A DNA stretch of 55,676 bases from Phoronis australis (GCA_002633005.1 NMRA01000750.1:111058-166733); one strand, 5' to 3'. Positions 34,384 through 46,220 are shown, counted from the stretch's first letter. The notes: generated by a model from the sequence alone, not told the origin. Program-made: numbers and translations.

Positions 34384-34540
34384 TGGCGGATTTAGAGGGG
34401 GCCAAGGGGGCCATGGCCCTCCTAAAATTCTCCCAGATTCCATGTGGCAGTTGGGGACTGCGAATGTCTGTGACGGGCAAAATCATGGCTTCTCTGCTGT
34501 GGCCGACCTAACTCAAAATCCTGGATCCGCCCCTGCTAGT
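34384..34540. mobile_element. hAT-type MITE of the GGCGGATTTA family, copy 2
   Basis: Starts ggcggatttagaggg and ends atcctggatccgcccctg. Internally shares attcca(t)ntggcagtt and gcgaatgtctg with the 1559-1720 copy, establishing family membership. No clear target duplication was seen. Confidence 0.6.
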
Positions 34541-36239
34541 GGTGACTTTAGTTGAGCATTGGCAGGGAAGTGGTGGTTTTGGGGTGAAAAGTACCAATTT
34601 TGCATTTTTTTTTGCCCTAATTTTTCTTAGTGTAGTGTGGTTTCAACTGTGAGTAAAAGGGTTAAAAATACAAGAGAGAACAAAGTTTCTGTGCTCATCT
34701 GTTAGGCTTGTGATACAATGTATGTGAAATGACTCAAAGCTTTTCATTATCTGCATGCAGTTTTTGACAGAATGAAGAAAGGGTGAAGAGTCCATTGACG
34801 TGTGTTCTGATAGGCAAACCTCTGTGAGAACTGTTCAGTGCGTGCTGAATTACTTTACTCGAGGAGTAAGACACTAACCGAAAAACTGACATTCGCGGAA
34901 ATGCGCCAACTTCGATAGTTAGCTTGTAGTTGTAATGGAACACGTGTGAAGACAAGAAGATGGCTAGCTTTGTAGTCAACACGAGAGAGTGGAAGCAATG
35001 GATGAGGTTGGTCGGTGGGCAAGAGCTGTGATTTCATTTTCATGACTGAGGAAAAGCTAGAATAGTTATGTAGTTACTTCAACCAAAATTGTCCAGAGGT
35101 TCCAAATCTTCAGTTTGGCAATCACCATATTTGCGCTTTTGTTTATTTTTTTTATTTGAGTTCTAATAAAGATTGAACTTGAACTAATGACACGTGTAGT
35201 TTTGTTTGCTGTGACATGTTTGGTGTAGCTGTAATCTGGAAAATTCAGGGATGGGTTCAAATTAACTGACTTCTAAGTTAAGAAGAAAAAACAAGTAGAC
35301 AGGAGTATTAAAAATAAAGTAATGAAAACAGGTATGAAACATATTTAAAACCAACGTTCCTTTGGGAAATGGTCCTTTGTCAAGATCAACGCAAACTAAT
35401 TTTTTAGTCTTTGTAATATTTAAAATGTACCAAGCTGAAACTACTCTCCACACTGCAGGCTTTAACTCGGTGCCAAAGAAAACCAATTTGGGTGCAATAA
35501 CAACCACCATTGTTAAGAAAGCAGTGCTAGTTATTACTTTCCACTTCATTAGCTCACATTTACATCAGTGCAAAGGGCGTGATGATTAGGCATCATAAAA
35601 GTTGTCTGGGGCTTAGGGAATTAGAGCACTGACCAGTGCAAGCGAGAAATTCTCCACAGGCAATGTGCATCCTAGCGTAGTTCTTTTGTATATCTAATTT
35701 CCATTCATAAAGTAAATCAATTGATTTTCAAAATAGGATAGAATCTTTTAAATATCAAATACTTTACAAAATGAGACTGATTGTTACTTACATTAGTACA
35801 ATTTTCGCCTAGAACAGGGTTCATTAATTGGTTTTCGCAGAATTCGTGAAATCATTCACTATTGATTGTTTAATGCAATGAATATTCGAACATGACTGAG
35901 TTTATTAAAAAGAATTGCATATTAAAGATAATCGATTTTCTATTTTCATAATTGCTATAGTCAGCACTAATAAAACTGTGATAGAGACTTAATCACTTGT
36001 GAACGTTGAAGATAAACCAAAACTTCGACTTGATAAAAATTTATCTTGAATACGTCAAAGCGTTGTACACAACTTACTGCACAGAACTATTCACTGCCAT
36101 GGGAATACTTTCAAAGAGAATCAGCCGTAACAATTTATGAAAAATACTTCTAGAGAATGAGTATCTGTTTGTTTTGCAATTCAACTTCATGTAGATGTGT
36201 GCTGTTTAGCAAGCTAACATTCTGTTTTTCCAGATCAGA

Positions 36240-36827
36240 CTATGTATTTATTCATGTATATATGTGTATGTAGTTGTGTATTTATGTGTATGTTTGTATT
36301 TATGTATGTATGTATGTATGTATTTGTGTACTTATATATGTGTGTATTTATGTATGGCTACTGTTTTGTATTTTTCTGTTTATTTGTTATGTCTCTTGGT
36401 TTGTTACTTCATTCCTGCACACCAGAAGAAAGGAGACTATTCCGAAATTACGAAAGTACCAGTATCAAGCTCGCTAACAAAAAGTCTAGTTGTGTCTTTA
36501 ACGAAGTTTGTGTAAACGAAGGGCTACTACCGAACTATACTGATGTATGTATGTATGTATGTATGTATGTATGTATTTATGTATGTGTATGTATGTATTT
36601 ATGTATGAGTGTATTTATATATGTATGTATGTATGTATTTATAAAGAGCTACTGTTTTTTTGTTTTTCTGTTTATGTGTTATGTCTCTTGGTTTGTTACT
36701 TCATTCCTGGACACCAGAAGAAAGGAGACTGTTCCGAAATTACGAACTTACCAGTATCAAGCTCGCTAACAAAAAGTCTAGTCGTGTCTTTAACGAAGTT
36801 TGTGTAAGCAAAGGGCTACTACCGATC

Positions 36828-36861
<34 letters not shown>

Positions 36862-36960
36862 TGTATGTATGTATGTATGTGTGTATAAGTGTACATTTGT
36901 ATACATGTGTGTGTATATATATACATATATACATGGATGATGTGTCTTACTTTTATTGAT
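36240..36960. repeat. Compound (TATG)n arrays with a 292-bp duplicated spacer
   Basis: Three tatg/gtat tetranucleotide arrays alternate with two nearly identical copies of a spacer of about 180 bp; attcctg(c/g)acaccagaag recurs 292 bases apart (36411 and 36703). The spacer has a coding look in one frame (ERRLFRNY, then IKLANKKSS.VFNEVC), probably a retroelement scrap. The MYVCMYV-type open frames across the arrays are artefacts of the repeat. Confidence 0.85.
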
Positions 36961-37129
36961 TATTTATTTCTGTTTTATTAAATATTTATATTCATATTCA
37001 TATTTTAGTTAATCATCTTGTCTTATTTTTATTATATTCTATCCATCATATTTTATTTTTTATTTTGTTTCATCGGTCTTTCCATGTTAATTTTTTATTA
37101 TTTAAATATTGTCTTTCATTTTATTATCC

Positions 37130-37240
37130 TGTTAGTTTGTCTTACTGTCTGTATGTTTTTACCGATGGCCCCCATGGAAAGCAGTGTGAACTGATGGGGT
37201 TACTCTCCTTGTAAATATTGCATTAATAAATAAACGAATT
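37130..37240 (+). repeat. LINE 3' tail fragment
   Basis: accgatggcccccatggaaa ... gtgtgaactgatggggttac ... cttgtaaatattgcattaataaataaa has the look of a CR1/L2-type 3' end: a short hairpin with ccat/atgg words and a tail of aataaa units. No coding sequence is attached; it is a 5'-truncated insertion. Confidence 0.5.
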
Positions 37241-39238
37241 TTCTTACCGGTTCATGTAGTATGCCTACGGCCGGTAAGAATCAAAAATAAAATAAATAAT
37301 TTTGAACGAAAAGCAATAGACGACTTATTTTGAAAAGAAATTCGGCCGAGACTGCTCGTGGAAATCACAAACGTCGCACCAAATTCGATACGCTAAAATT
37401 TACCGATAAGAGAACGCCACAAAGAAATGCTTATGAACGTCATACACCTTATTGTTGATAACAAGCTTAGGCAACAACTGAAAACTTAAACAAAGTCCGA
37501 CTGAGCTCTCCTGTTACAAAATCAATAACTTTTCAATAGATATCCGAACAGCTTCCATTACTACCTAGTCGAATAACGTAGAAAATAAATCTGAAACTAA
37601 ATAAGACGATCCAGATCCTCTCAAGAATACTATTGTTTCATGAAATGTAGAATATATATATAGGTAAATAAAACAACAAGAATGGATCAACTGTAATAAT
37701 ATCATCCTTCGTCAACAGAAACAGAAATAAAGTAAAATCAAACACTATATGACAATTGACATTTAAGATGTGGCGTAATGAATATAGTATGGACGTAACA
37801 AAAATATTCACTTTACCTTTTTATCTTAAAAAGCATAAAGATTTTATAGTGCTTTTGAAATCTTTTCAAACAAAAAAACTAATCGATTCCGTTAAGCCGT
37901 TCATTTTCAATCGTCGTCTATGAAGTGAAACTACATGGGAACAATGAGATAAACTTAGCTCATTGCATGGGAGTACTAGCAGGCGTGAGTGTGACCGAAT
38001 ATTAACTTTTTCCCAATAACTTTCTTAATACTTTACAGAGCAGCATCATTGCATTTACTTCATAACGAACATTCTTATGTAAAATGGCTGCTAATAGAGT
38101 CGCAAGTAGTGGTATTATTCAAGTTAATGAACCACAAGCTGTAATATATCAAAACTTTTCTGGAAAGGATGATCACGAAAAGCATTGTTTACATGATATT
38201 AATAATACTTCCAAAATGGCTGCCAAAATGGCTTCCAAAATGGCGTCCAAGAACGCTTTTTTAATAGCCACCGAAAAAAATCTGGCTATCCTGCCATGTA
38301 ACATACCAAATAGAAGGTCTTTTATGAACTACCAGAATATACAAATTGTTTTACTAATATTAAAATTTATTTTAATTAAAATGGTTACCAAGGCAATAAC
38401 TCTCACAAACATGAATTATGCACTGGATGTCTATCACATCATATCACATGCAATAACTGACCAAAATTCTTTTAAGTGAAAGCTCCTGCTAATGCTTTAT
38501 AACATAACATTACCTTTTTGACAATGTCATGTCAATGATCTTATTGAACACAACCATGCAATGTAACCTAGATGTCATCTCATCACTTAGCAAACACTAA
38601 CAATTTTCTGTTCTCAATAGTATCTTTTTGACACTTCACCTATTGAGTAAAATGTTTTATTTGCAAAGCTATTGTCCTGAGAAAGGATTTGAGTTCTTGT
38701 ATAGTTTTCTTGTACTTTATCTTCTCAGCAAACTTCTTTTTAACACACTGAAACTGTCCCTTTAGTTTTGTTTCTTAAGCGTACGAAATTTCCGATTACA
38801 GGAACGTGTTCATGTCAGCGACAAGTACTCAAGTCAACGTGTTACATAACTTTTTGGTGTTGTTTACTACCACTTTCTCATAGAAGGTGATTAGTAATGC
38901 TTCCTATTCCTAGAACTGTTTGTGAACATATGTGAAGCCCTTATTTTAACATCTTTGAACATGCATCCTTATTTGTACATCTAATTTCATTGGTTGATTC
39001 TTGTATCTCTAGTCTCTCTCTATATATATTCCTTTCATTTATATCTCAAGTAGTAGTTGTCATTCCGCACTGATAGTGTGTTTGTTCAGTTTCTCGATCT
39101 GCAGTTAAGTTTATAACAATAGAGTTCTTTAGACTCAACTTCGTTGTTTCTAGCTGTTCCAACAAACCAGCTCTAAGTACCCAACCGAACCGCATTTGTC
39201 CTTGTACGCCACAACCAAATTCAGGTTCTGATTCTTAT
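37241..39238. other. Non-coding stretch with an orphan 131-codon open frame
   Basis: AT-rich. The open frame at 38084-38479 starts MAANRVASSGIIQVNEPQAV and contains a MAAKMASKMASK run caused by a 13-base tandem motif (ccaaaatggc, three times at about 38212-38250). Nothing indicates a family. 38990-39235 has TATA-like tatatatatt and several aataga/ataaca words and could be an old LTR, but no partner copy was found. Confidence 0.35.
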
Positions 39239-39352
39239 GTTTTTGTAATAGAAAGAAGCAGAAACGTATAAAAGAAATATAAAATATATTGACAGGAATT
39301 AAGAATGACGTCACAAAAGGATGACGTCATAGAAAACTATAACATCACAACA
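39239..39352 (-). repeat. 3' LTR (114 bp) of the Gypsy-type element
   Basis: Direct copy of 42001-42115 with a handful of substitutions and one length difference. It overlaps the last codons of the upstream open frame. Confidence 0.8.
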
Positions 39353-40055
39353 CCTTCCCGCCTTATTGAGCGAAAGCTTGTCTTTTTTAAGTCTCTCGGA
39401 CCTTCTCAAGTTGTTTGGTCTATATTCACTTCCCGTTGGAAGTCGTGGGTTTCGGCGCTTCTTCTTTTCCGATTTTCTCATTTGCATCTCCGTTGCCGTA
39501 GCTGTATTCTCTTCATTTCTTGCTTGTCTGTCATCTGTATCGGATTCTCCAATTGACAAAAATGTGGGATCTCCAGGATCTGTATCTTCTTCAGAACAAT
39601 ACCTTGGTCTCAACTGATCGGTATGACGATGCCAGATTGGATCACGTGGCATAACTTTCACTTTGACAGAACGCGGACCCATAACTCGGGTCACAACCCA
39701 GCGAGGGTCCCTACTTTGACGAGGCCCATAGCACAAGGTATTAACGCCGAATTTGTCTTCCATTTAAGAGTTTGCTTGGAGAATAACCAGAATCTAGAGG
39801 TGTACGACGATATTTCAATAAAAACTCTTGTAACGCTGTTTTTGGCGACAAAGAAAATTTCGGCAGAGATTGCTTGAAAGTCTGTATCAAACGCTCTGCA
39901 GCTCCATTAGTAGCTGGATGGTAGGGGGGACCTGTAAGGCATACAATACCACGTTCTTGGCACCAAGCCTGAAATTCTTCAGAGTAAAATGTTGCTGCAT
40001 TATCAGTTACTAACGTGTGAGGATAACCAAAATGCGCAAATTCTCTTTCATGCAA
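39311..40055 (-). pseudogene. Integrase core and C-terminal tail
   Basis: Two overlapping frames. 40055-39741 contains TDNAATFYSEEFQAWCQERG, PYHPATNGAAER and FLLKYRRTPLDSGYSPSKLL, the second Asp and the Glu of the DDE core. 39763-39311 continues with a basic, acidic-patch tail ending inside the 3' LTR. The first Asp region (VKPWSRVRVDHA) lies upstream near 40160, beyond a frame break. Confidence 0.8.
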
Positions 40056-40225
40056 TTCCCTTGTTGTTTTTGTTGACAGTGAACATGTTGGCTGTATTTA
40101 GACTACGCATCTACCATGACCAACCAGTTTGTTCCAAGAAAGTTTATGGCATGATCAACACGAACACGGCTCCATGGCTTAACGGGTAGCATCCATGGAT
40201 GAATAGCTGCTTTCGGTGATCTGTT

Positions 40226-40591
40226 TTAATGTTCAGCACAAGACGTGCAATGAAGTACCAGTTCTTCAATATCCTCGTTAATATGTGGCCAAGAAACCAC
40301 TGTCCGTGCTAGTTGCTTCATTCTCTGCATTACGAAATGGCCAACATGAAGCAGATCCAACATCTGTTTTCGTAATCTCTTTGGAATAACTATCCGTGTA
40401 CCATGAAAAAGACGTCTATCGTCTGTGGTCAAGGTATCTTTCAATTTTCTGAAATATTTCAATTCTTCGGAATCCATAGAAACTGGCCAACCCTCTATGG
40501 CATATCTCATTGCTTTAGAAATGTCAGAATCCTTGATAGATTCTTTCTCCCTGTCGAATTTTGGATCCTTACCGCAGGGTAAGCGACTCAT
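40226..40591 (-). pseudogene. Integrase HHCC zinc-finger region
   Basis: LLHVGHFVMQRMKQLARTVV, then WPHINEDIEELVLHCTSCAE: the H-x3-H ... C-x2-C module before a Gypsy integrase core. It ends at a stop. Confidence 0.8.
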
Positions 40592-40729
40592 TGCATCTGC
40601 ATTAGAGTGATCAGATGTTTTCCGATACTCTATTGTGTATTCATACTGGCTAAGATGTAACGCCTAATCTTATTAGTCGGCTCCAATCCCAACATTAGAA
40701 GCATCACATGAAATTCCCAACGGTTGTTT

Positions 40730-40942
40730 TTAGGAGCGAAATGAGCCACAACTGCATCTGTACACAATATTTCTTTTAAACTGCGTTCTCCTCAGCTCCC
40801 CATTTCCATGGCACATCCGGAGCGTCAAATGGCTCTGACGAGCAATCAAGGTAGATAAGTTCGGAATGAACTTTCCGTAAAATTGAATAGATCCAAGGAA
40901 CGAACGTAGATGGGAAACATCTGATGGGGCTGGCATTTTCAA
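40730..40942 (-). pseudogene. RT connection/RNase H remnant
   Basis: The frame shifts from the RT, then reads SHLRSFLGSIQFYGKFIPNL, the thumb-to-tether motif of Gypsy elements, after which it diverges; the RNase H catalytic region is not readable. Confidence 0.65.
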
Positions 40943-41823
40943 AACAGCATCAACTTTTTTACCTTTTTAATGTCATCACGTGAAATCATGTGACCGAAGT
41001 ATTCTACAGTTTGCTGACCAAATGAGCATTTTTCCAAGCGACATCTCATTCCATTGTCTTGCAAACGCTGGAGTAGTTTTCGTAGGCTCTGAAGATGTTC
41101 TTCTGCTTTGCGACCGCTTACTAAAATATCATACAAGTATACAACCACGCCATTTAAATCGCTAGTTAATTTGTCCATGATATCCTGGGAATAACTGGGG
41201 GCTGAACTAATTCCAAATGGTAATCTCTTTTGTAGATGAACTCCACGATGTGTGGATAGTGCCAAACGTCCCTGACTTTCCGAAGTTAATTCAATCTGAT
41301 TATACGCATCAGCCAAATCCATTTTCGTGAAATAAAAGCCGCCACTGAGCTTTCGCATAAGATCTTCAGACAGGGGTAGCGGATGATGATGAGCTTCAAG
41401 CTGAGGATTTATCGTTACTGAGTAATCTCCACATACTCTTGATTTCCGTTTATTTTGGCCACGAAGCGGTGCTTTTCTTATAGGGACAACTGGTGTTCCA
41501 TACTTGTTGAATTGTGTAGGTTCCCAAATTCCACGCTTAATACCAGCATTATATGCCAGATTCAAGTCATCCAGTAATGCAATAGGTACTGTGCAAGCAT
41601 GTTTGCAAAATATTGGTTGGACATGAGGCTTGAATTTTACAAATAATTCGAAACCTTTTAAACATCCCAGTTCAGGTTTGAATAGGTCTGGAAATTCATC
41701 GCAGATGATTTTGCACGCGTGCTGAAACTCTACATCACTGTATTTGTCCTCATGACAAACAACACCAACTTTGTAATTTTGGTTGTCATCACGCAAAATG
41801 GAATTCCTACAGAGTGCAGCCAC
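40939..41823 (-). pseudogene. Gypsy-type reverse transcriptase fragment with altered active site
   Basis: A 294-codon frame. Recognisable RT blocks: RVCGDYSVTINPQLE, FTKMDLADAYNQIEL (first catalytic Asp kept), RLPFGISSAPS, then VVVYLYDILV where YxDD is expected, so one of the paired catalytic aspartates is Tyr. It continues to LEKCSFGQQTVEYFGHMIS before the frame breaks near 40939. A deletion upstream has removed protease and Gag. It cannot encode an active enzyme. Confidence 0.9.
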
Positions 41824-42000
41824 ATTAATCTTTAGCAGTTGGCGTAGATGTCGTTGGTTGGTGCATCAGCCTACTAGGGATCATCTCAGCAAAACGCTGA
41901 TGATTCTTTTGCCGTTGGCTGATTTGTTGTTGTAATAACGAAATAATGCCAGCCAGCTCAACTTTTTTTAATATCCTGCCAACTACGACAAAATCTTTTA

Positions 42001-42115
42001 TGTTTGTGTAACAGAAAGAAGCAGAAACGTATAAAAGAAATGTAAAATATATTGACAGGAATTAAGAATGACGTCTCAAAAGGATGAGGTCATAGAAAAC
42101 TATAACATCACAACA
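42001..42115 (-). repeat. 5' LTR (115 bp) of the Gypsy-type element
   Basis: Direct copy of 39239-39352. Minus-strand ends are TGTTGTGATG and TTACACAAACA. Immediately internal is ttttgtcgtagttggcagg, a plausible but unverified primer-binding area. Confidence 0.8.
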
Positions 42116-43239
42116 GTTACCACACAAGATGCAGGTTCTTCACTGGAGTCGGGAACAAATTAGACGCAATAGCTCTTAGCACACTTAGCTTTCATTTGAT
42201 TGTGACTGGTACCACCAACCCAATGTTGTTTAGTAACTTTCCAATTACCATTGAGTTTGTCAATCAAAAGCATTACTACTGTACCTCTGGTATTTATGGC
42301 ATTGTAGATACACATGCGGAGGGCGAAATCATTTATAAGTTTTCATATGGGACAGAGCTGAAATTTTCTTGAAGAAATTGTCTCTTTGTCAGGTTGGGTT
42401 GGAGCAACTAACTTGCTTCTTTTTTAGGAGGCATCTTGAAAACATCAGTGCATAAGAGAGATGCAAGACTCGGAGTCCCATAAAATAAAACCAATATGAT
42501 CGTCGTATAATATTAAAACTGGAGCACACGAATTTACATTTTTTGTGACATTATTCTTAACCAAATTAATCTACGAACTCCTTTGTAACTACATATACTA
42601 CAACTACATATACTAATTAAAATATGTTATTTATAATGTGCTTTTATTTATCAATTTTTATATAAAAAACTGTATAACCGTCTCATTTTGAGAATAATGA
42701 TGCTGTCAAGAACTTACAAATTATAACAATAAAAATTAGCTTAGGATCAGGGACTAATATAAGGGCCAACATGAATATCACAGACTATTACCGACTATTT
42801 TTTAGCAAATTTCTGCAAATGCTATCAGTCTTGTAAACACTTGATAAGTAGAAAAATGGCAATTTAAGAAATTGTCATCAACGTAACGGTACCACATAGG
42901 TCGACCACTTCTTCTAGTACATCGACCGGAAGATCCTTGTATCAAGTTCATCCAGGAGTCTGTGGTGAACGACACTCTCTCGTTTCTGGATTGTGCTATC
43001 TCTGTGCATTCAGTGCATAGTGTTTGGTAATGAGACCCATACAGTTCATTACCTAGCTCTTGACTCTCATCATCACCTGGAGCAAAAATATGAAGTGACA
43101 CGCTCTTTATTCCACAGGGCTGAACGTATCGTTAATGACCCTGTCGAGGAGGGGAAAAAGTGAAATTGCATATGAGTCAGGCTCTTTCCAAGTGAGGGTA
43201 CCCTAAATGGTAAATTTTAAGGGCGACCAGGAGACAGAA
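42116..43239. other. Mostly non-coding, with a Penelope-like RT scrap on the minus strand
   Basis: The minus frame at 42802-43101 contains GRPMWYRYVDDNF, which resembles the YVDD block of Penelope-like RT, preceded by unreadable sequence. It points away from the Penelope pieces that follow on the plus strand. Confidence 0.4.
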
Positions 43240-43254
43240 CAGTACCGGTGAGGA

Positions 43255-43530
43255 TAACATCCGTGAGCGTCCTAAAACTGTGGTTGCCTTACCGTACGTG
43301 GAAGAGGTATTTGAACAAATACAACGTATATGCAGTCAGTTTAATATAAGAGTGACACATGAACCAGTTAAAACAACTCTTGGTGCATCCTAAAGACAAG
43401 CAGGAAAAAGATCATATTAGTAGGGTCCTTAATTCTAATCGCTCTGAAGGAGAGCAATGTGATCCGTTTTATGTGGGCGAGACTGAGCAACCGCTCAAGG
43501 AACGCATGTACAAACATATGCATGCGTGAA
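43255..43530 (+). pseudogene. Penelope-like element relic (linker and start of GIY-YIG)
   Basis: Plus-strand reading with one frame break: LPYVEEVFEQIQRICSQFNI, HEPVKTTL, then HPKDKQEKD ... CDPFYVGETEQPLKERMYKH. The order PY.....F..I...F.I....P..TL...HPKDK ... YVGET...LK.R...H is the RT thumb/linker and nuclease start of Penelope-like elements. Confidence 0.7.
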
Positions 43531-45229
43531 TAATTGGCTGATAAGCCACCTCTAGAACTACTTTTGGCTGAATGGATGACCAGGCCATAAAATGATAATT
43601 AGCCAAGACCAGTTACTGCAACAAAGAATAATGTCGTAGCATCACCTAGCCTTGGTGGAAAGCTGTATACTGTATTGGCTCTAATAAACGCTTAGAAAAA
43701 TTCATTTCATGGGGAGGGGATTCTTATTGTAGCCTACGGCAGTTGAAAGCCGGTTTCCCAAACGGGTAAAATCGGAAGCTAGGGTTCATAAAATTTACGC
43801 TCTGTGACGTATTTTTAGCCTATGACAGTCTTTCTACAAAATTGTGGTGCATTACTATGAACTTCCGTTGTTAAATTACGATAATTTTTCAAAAAAATGT
43901 GCTCACCACAGGGCGAAAACTTGCCGACTGATGCGTCGCTGAATCTCCATCGTCAATAGGAAAACTTGAACTCTTGAATAAAAATATAGTTTCGACTCAA
44001 CAAATTACCTGAAATCTTCCTTATGTTCTACAATTTTTAAAGTTCATGTGGAGTCCAGATTAATTGCGATCAAGTGCAAATCTGCGCTACATCGTACCCC
44101 ACAACACGAGAAAAATCGCTGGATGAACTCACATGTTGTTGTCACGTGACGTTTGTTTTGAAGTTCGTCTGCGTATGAGAGTGGGTGCCGGAGCGTGCGT
44201 GTGTGGGTCATCGACGATAGACTTTTTGTTACAAAAGGCGGAGGATTATGCAGGAAAATGACGTTTACTAGATTGTTTTTTCACTTAAACGGCTGCAACG
44301 TGCAAGGTGAGTGCTGGTTAACTCACAGATTTTGTGTGCACAGGCCGACAGTCGTTAGCTCTACCGTGGAGTATTAATAGTCCAAGGCTCGATCTACATG
44401 TTGGGGACGAAGTGAACTACCCGGGCTGTGTGAAATTTCTGGGTCTAACGGAGACACTGACGCAGTGGTCAGCCAGCTCGCTGTACCAAGACTATAGTCA
44501 AAATCCAAATTCGTTTTATCGTGTCCCTGTCAATAATAACGGCATGCTAAAATTTCTTAATTTTCGTACTTCAGGAACATAACAATCACGTGCTTTATAC
44601 AAATACGCGCACGCCGCAGATCACATCTCGGAAATTGCCGATTTGACGGATGACAATGAATGAGCACAATGAAATTAAACAACGTCGTTTTACAGCTTGT
44701 AAGATTCATAATAAACGTATTTTGAATATTGCAATGCATGTGTTCCAAAATCTAAATAACTTGGGTCCTATATTTTTGTATTCGTGCTCGCCGATTGAAA
44801 GTAATCGTGAGTGTTGCTGTGTTGCAAAATCTCTTATCCTGGGCCGATTTGAAAAATTCAGAGTTGTACTCATATTTGTTTTCGCTCCTCTTTTCAAATA
44901 TTACAGTAAAAACTACTTGTAACTCTCTCCATAAAAAGTACAGTCTGCTAGGTAGATTGTAATCAGCTGATCATATCCGCATGAGCGAAGCCAATTATCC
45001 TCGCTCGTGACTCGATGAATAGAGCAGCTTGGCGGCATCCCTTTGATCGTGAGCCGAGCGCGACTCAGCCAAGGTGGATAAATACGGTCTAGTTCAATTT
45101 TCCATACCCCACCGTTTACCTTGACGACCGGGGTTAGGACCAATCTTATTTAGTGGGACTGTTCATAGCATGCTATGAAAACTTAAGTTCATTTTTGTAA
45201 GGGATAGACGGGCTGAGGGGGAAGAAATT
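43531..45229. other. 1.7-kb segment splitting a Penelope relic
   Basis: Nothing recognisable; the open frames at 44195-44582 and 44650-44922 show no family features. It lies exactly between two consecutive parts of one nuclease domain, so it is probably an insertion or rearrangement. Confidence 0.45.
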
Positions 45230-45430
45230 TCATCAGCTCTGTGTCGGTACAATCACCTGCATGAGCACACTCATGAGTTTAGTAATGAAAATGTTGAGAT
45301 CTTGTTCATAGGAAAGAACTGGTTTGAGAGAGGTGTGCAGGAGGAAATTTACATAGCAGCCCCACAGCCTTCTCTCAACAAACTAGGTGGCGCAACATGC
45401 AGATTTAAATTGTGCTCGTCATGGAACTAG
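45230..45430 (+). pseudogene. Penelope-like element relic (C-terminal end)
   Basis: SSALCRYNHLHEHTHEFS, ENVEILFIGKNWFERGVQEE, IYIAAPQPSLNKLGG and a TAG stop: the H..H..H ... NV.IL ... W.ERGV.E.IYI ... PSLN..GG ending of the Penelope GIY-YIG nuclease. It continues logically from 43530. Confidence 0.75.
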
Positions 45431-45571
45431 AGTAGAGGCAGTTTCGAGATCCCACGTGAAAAAGAGTTCGCGCGACTCATCACAGTCAACGTCCCATTGA
45501 AGGACACGAAAGGACTCTGAACATCTAGAAAATTAAAAAGGTAATCCAGCAGACCAGTTTTAACTTTAATA

Positions 45572-45808
45572 TCAATCCAACAAATTCACAAAGTTGTGCA
45601 ATGTTTGACACCAATGTGGCTCGCTTAACACCATAGACATCTTGGAGAAAAAACTGATCTGTTGAAATGTTTTCTTTTCCTCTGTCACCTGCTGGTTGGC
45701 TGGTAAAAAATCTTCAAGCGCGGACATAATCATGTTACGTTCACTGAACATTCCAGCTTGCGTTACGGAAAACCAAATTGATTGATGAGTGGAAGAAACT
45801 TGCATCAT
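45572..45808 (-). CDS. Hypothetical minus-strand frame, possible terminal exon
   Basis: A 78-codon frame with balanced composition (GMFSERNMIMSALEDFLPAN, then SEPHWCQTLHNFVNLLD at the C-terminus). I do not recognise it. It could be the last exon of a minus-strand gene whose earlier parts lie at 47.8-48.6 kb, but no splice link could be shown. Confidence 0.25.
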   Translation of the reverse strand: MMQVSSTHQSIWFSVTQAGMFSERNMIMSALEDFLPANQQVTEEKKTFQQISFFSKMSMVLSEPHWCQTLHNFVNLLD

Positions 45809-46220
45809 GTTAGACGCATTTTAATTAGCCACCTGTCAGCCAATCGCAGCACTGTTGGAAATACAAACATGTGTCGCAGAATGGTTACGGCTTAGAATTG
45901 ACTCATTATTCTAATTCTTTCAATTTATTATCATGTTTCATATTATATTGAAACTTCCACACAGTCCGATCCGGTTCGTGTTAACATGTGTCAATTTAAT
46001 GGGAAATTGACCATTAGGCCTATCTCAAGTTTCATTATCCATTCTAACTGAATTTTGGAAATGGAAATTAGTACAAGTATTGAGGGGTTCTATCGATCGA
46101 TTTCCTCTCCATTTAAAGGTTTGTGTTTTCAAAAACAGCAGTAGTTAGCAGAGCGACATGCAAAACAATTGACTGCCTAACGGACGTATAACTAGTCATT
46201 GACTCCTGCACAGCCTTCGA

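Larger units (their letters stand above)
30861..36239. other. Intergenic region upstream of AP3M
   Basis: No host gene supported. It contains a hAT transposase relic (31797-32018), an imperfect duplication sharing tcgygacggaccaggccagc (about 32085 and 32280), pieces of the GGCGGAT family near 30875, 33040-33091 and 34384-34540, and a short hairpin (aagtcacgcat/atgcgtgactt) near 33685-33715. One ambiguous base lies at about 30895. The small open frames here have no recognisable relatives. Confidence 0.55.
39239..42115 (-). mobile_element. Decayed Ty3/Gypsy-type LTR retrotransposon with very short LTRs
   Basis: Two direct repeats of 114 and 115 bp (39239-39352 and 42001-42115) bound the element. 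Read on the minus strand both start TGTTGTGATG and end ACA, the TG...CA rule. Between them, in order, are RT, the start of a connection/RNase H segment, an HHCC zinc finger and an integrase core, the Ty3/Gypsy order. Gag and protease are almost wholly deleted: only about 180 bp separates the 5' LTR from the RT frame. Short LTRs recall the Mag lineage. Flanking bases show no target duplication. Confidence 0.85.

Noticed and set aside
36242-36959. Cys/Tyr/Met-rich open frames in three frames
   Set aside because: Direct products of (TATG)n repeats.
39239-42115. Target-site duplication of the Gypsy-type element
   Set aside because: Bases next to the two LTRs (tctta and gttac) do not match.
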